Positions 63,565-64,000 of a stretch of 64,000 bases of DNA are shown piece after piece. The DNA comes from Adlercreutzia sp. ZJ304. GTDB lineage: Bacteria; Actinomycetota; Coriobacteriia; Coriobacteriales; Eggerthellaceae. Location: NCBI RefSeq assembly GCF_011039075.1, contig NZ_JAAKEG010000004.1, positions 157,345-221,344 of the forward strand, read 5' to 3'. A model generated the notes under the pieces. It ran no database searches, was not told the DNA's origin, and saw only the letters and a program-made list of their open reading frames with translations. Both the position numbers and the translations under genes were made by a program. Within the stretch, counting starts at the first letter, position 1. Each line of letters begins with the position of its first letter.

Positions 63565-64000
63565 TGCGAGATGCTCCTTCGCTCGTCTTGATAAGAATGC
63601 GCCTATTGTAGCGCTAATTAATTCTTATACGCTGCGAGCAGCGCAGAAAGAGCGGCATATGGTAAGCGCATGCATAGAATTAGACATAAGAACACTGCAA
63701 ATAGCTATTTGGATGGCTGTCTCCTATGCAATACCGCAGGAACTTCTAATCTGCTGCTTAAAAGCGTCAGCATCGCCCGAGGCTAATGTCATGCATTTGT
63801 CAGCTTTCTGCAAGATTTACATTCATTAAAAGTTGCAACTATGAGGATTTGAGATGTCAATAGGTGTTGCAATCAGTTGGTTTTGTGCCAAGGTTTGTAT
63901 GTCACTTGATATCGCATTTTTGATACACAGATATAAGGTTTGCTATCTAGTCTTGATTAGAAGATTTATAAATTTTCTAGAGAAAGAATAGATTGCTATG
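63565..64000. other. Intergenic stretch, no gene recognised
   Basis: 436 bp upstream of serC, reaching the window end. It should contain the serC promoter (a TACAAT lies about 50 bp upstream of the serC start, without a convincing -35). Further right are an AGTTGCAACT palindrome near 63835 and several plus-strand TTGATA/TATCTA-like hexamers between 63905 and 63955. An ATG at 63998 may open a plus-strand gene outside the window. I see no tRNA or known RNA motif. Confidence 0.4.

Noticed and set aside
63998..64000. ATG at the window end as a new plus-strand gene
   Set aside because: Only the start codon is visible, without a clear Shine-Dalgarno.

Overview
The window reads as chromosomal core DNA of a low-to-moderate GC actinobacterium, most likely Coriobacteriia (Eggerthellales/Coriobacteriales type). 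This assignment is an inference from content and gene order. The supporting traits are a PyrR-controlled pyr operon with PyrK/PyrD, a CIRCE-like site at hrcA, rpsT-holA-comEC-comEA next to lepA-dusB-hemW-hrcA-dnaJ-rsmE, a membrane pyrophosphatase, a 2-oxoacid:ferredoxin oxidoreductase, a ribosomal protein S20 with a long charged tail, and a probable leaderless mRNA. Nearly all genes lie on the minus strand. The plus-strand exceptions are rpsT, a YhgE/Pip-like membrane protein and dgt. I saw no rRNA, tRNA, CRISPR array, transposase or prophage.

Layout in plus coordinates; transcription of minus genes runs right to left. 1-8.4 kb: recO (partial), a zinc-ribbon/PASTA membrane protein, era, dgkA, ybeY, phoH, mtaB, rsmE, dnaJ and hrcA with a degenerate CIRCE. 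8.4-19.8 kb: hemW, dusB, a small membrane protein, lepA, divergent rpsT, holA, comEC, comEA, thiI, rpoZ and gmk. 19.8-29.8 kb: the pyrimidine operon pyrR-pyrB-pyrC-carA-carB-pyrK-pyrD-pyrF, with a PyrR-type RNA leader and no pyrE. 29.8-30.7 kb: a radical SAM protein. 30.8-32.6 kb: a small island holding a frameshifted gene remnant, a GC-richer plus-strand membrane protein with a leaderless promoter, and a perfect 18-bp inverted repeat. 32.6-42.1 kb: ten co-directional genes. These are ATP-grasp, TPR-like membrane protein, acyl-CoA ligase, XRE-cupin regulator, oxidoreductase gamma, beta, alpha and ferredoxin subunits, a second acyl-CoA ligase and a second XRE-cupin regulator. 42.2-51 kb: rsmB, fmt, def, dnaG, dgt, rnhA and hppA. 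51.1-59.2 kb: ribF, truB, nrnA, rbfA, infB, nusA and rimP behind one promoter with an attenuator-like leader. 59.3-63.6 kb: leuA, serA and serC. 63.6-64 kb has no recognisable gene.

Most genes serve translation, tRNA/rRNA modification, replication, competence, pyrimidine and serine/leucine synthesis. The 32.6-42.1 kb block is the most distinctive metabolic unit: a ferredoxin-reducing 2-oxoacid oxidoreductase bracketed by two regulator plus acyl-CoA ligase modules, which suggests conversion between 2-oxo acids, acyl-CoAs and free acids. The best regulatory signals are the PyrR-binding leader with its Shine-Dalgarno hairpin, the promoter/antiterminator/terminator arrangement before rimP, the rpsT terminator inside holA, and the 18-bp inverted repeat after the YhgE-like gene.
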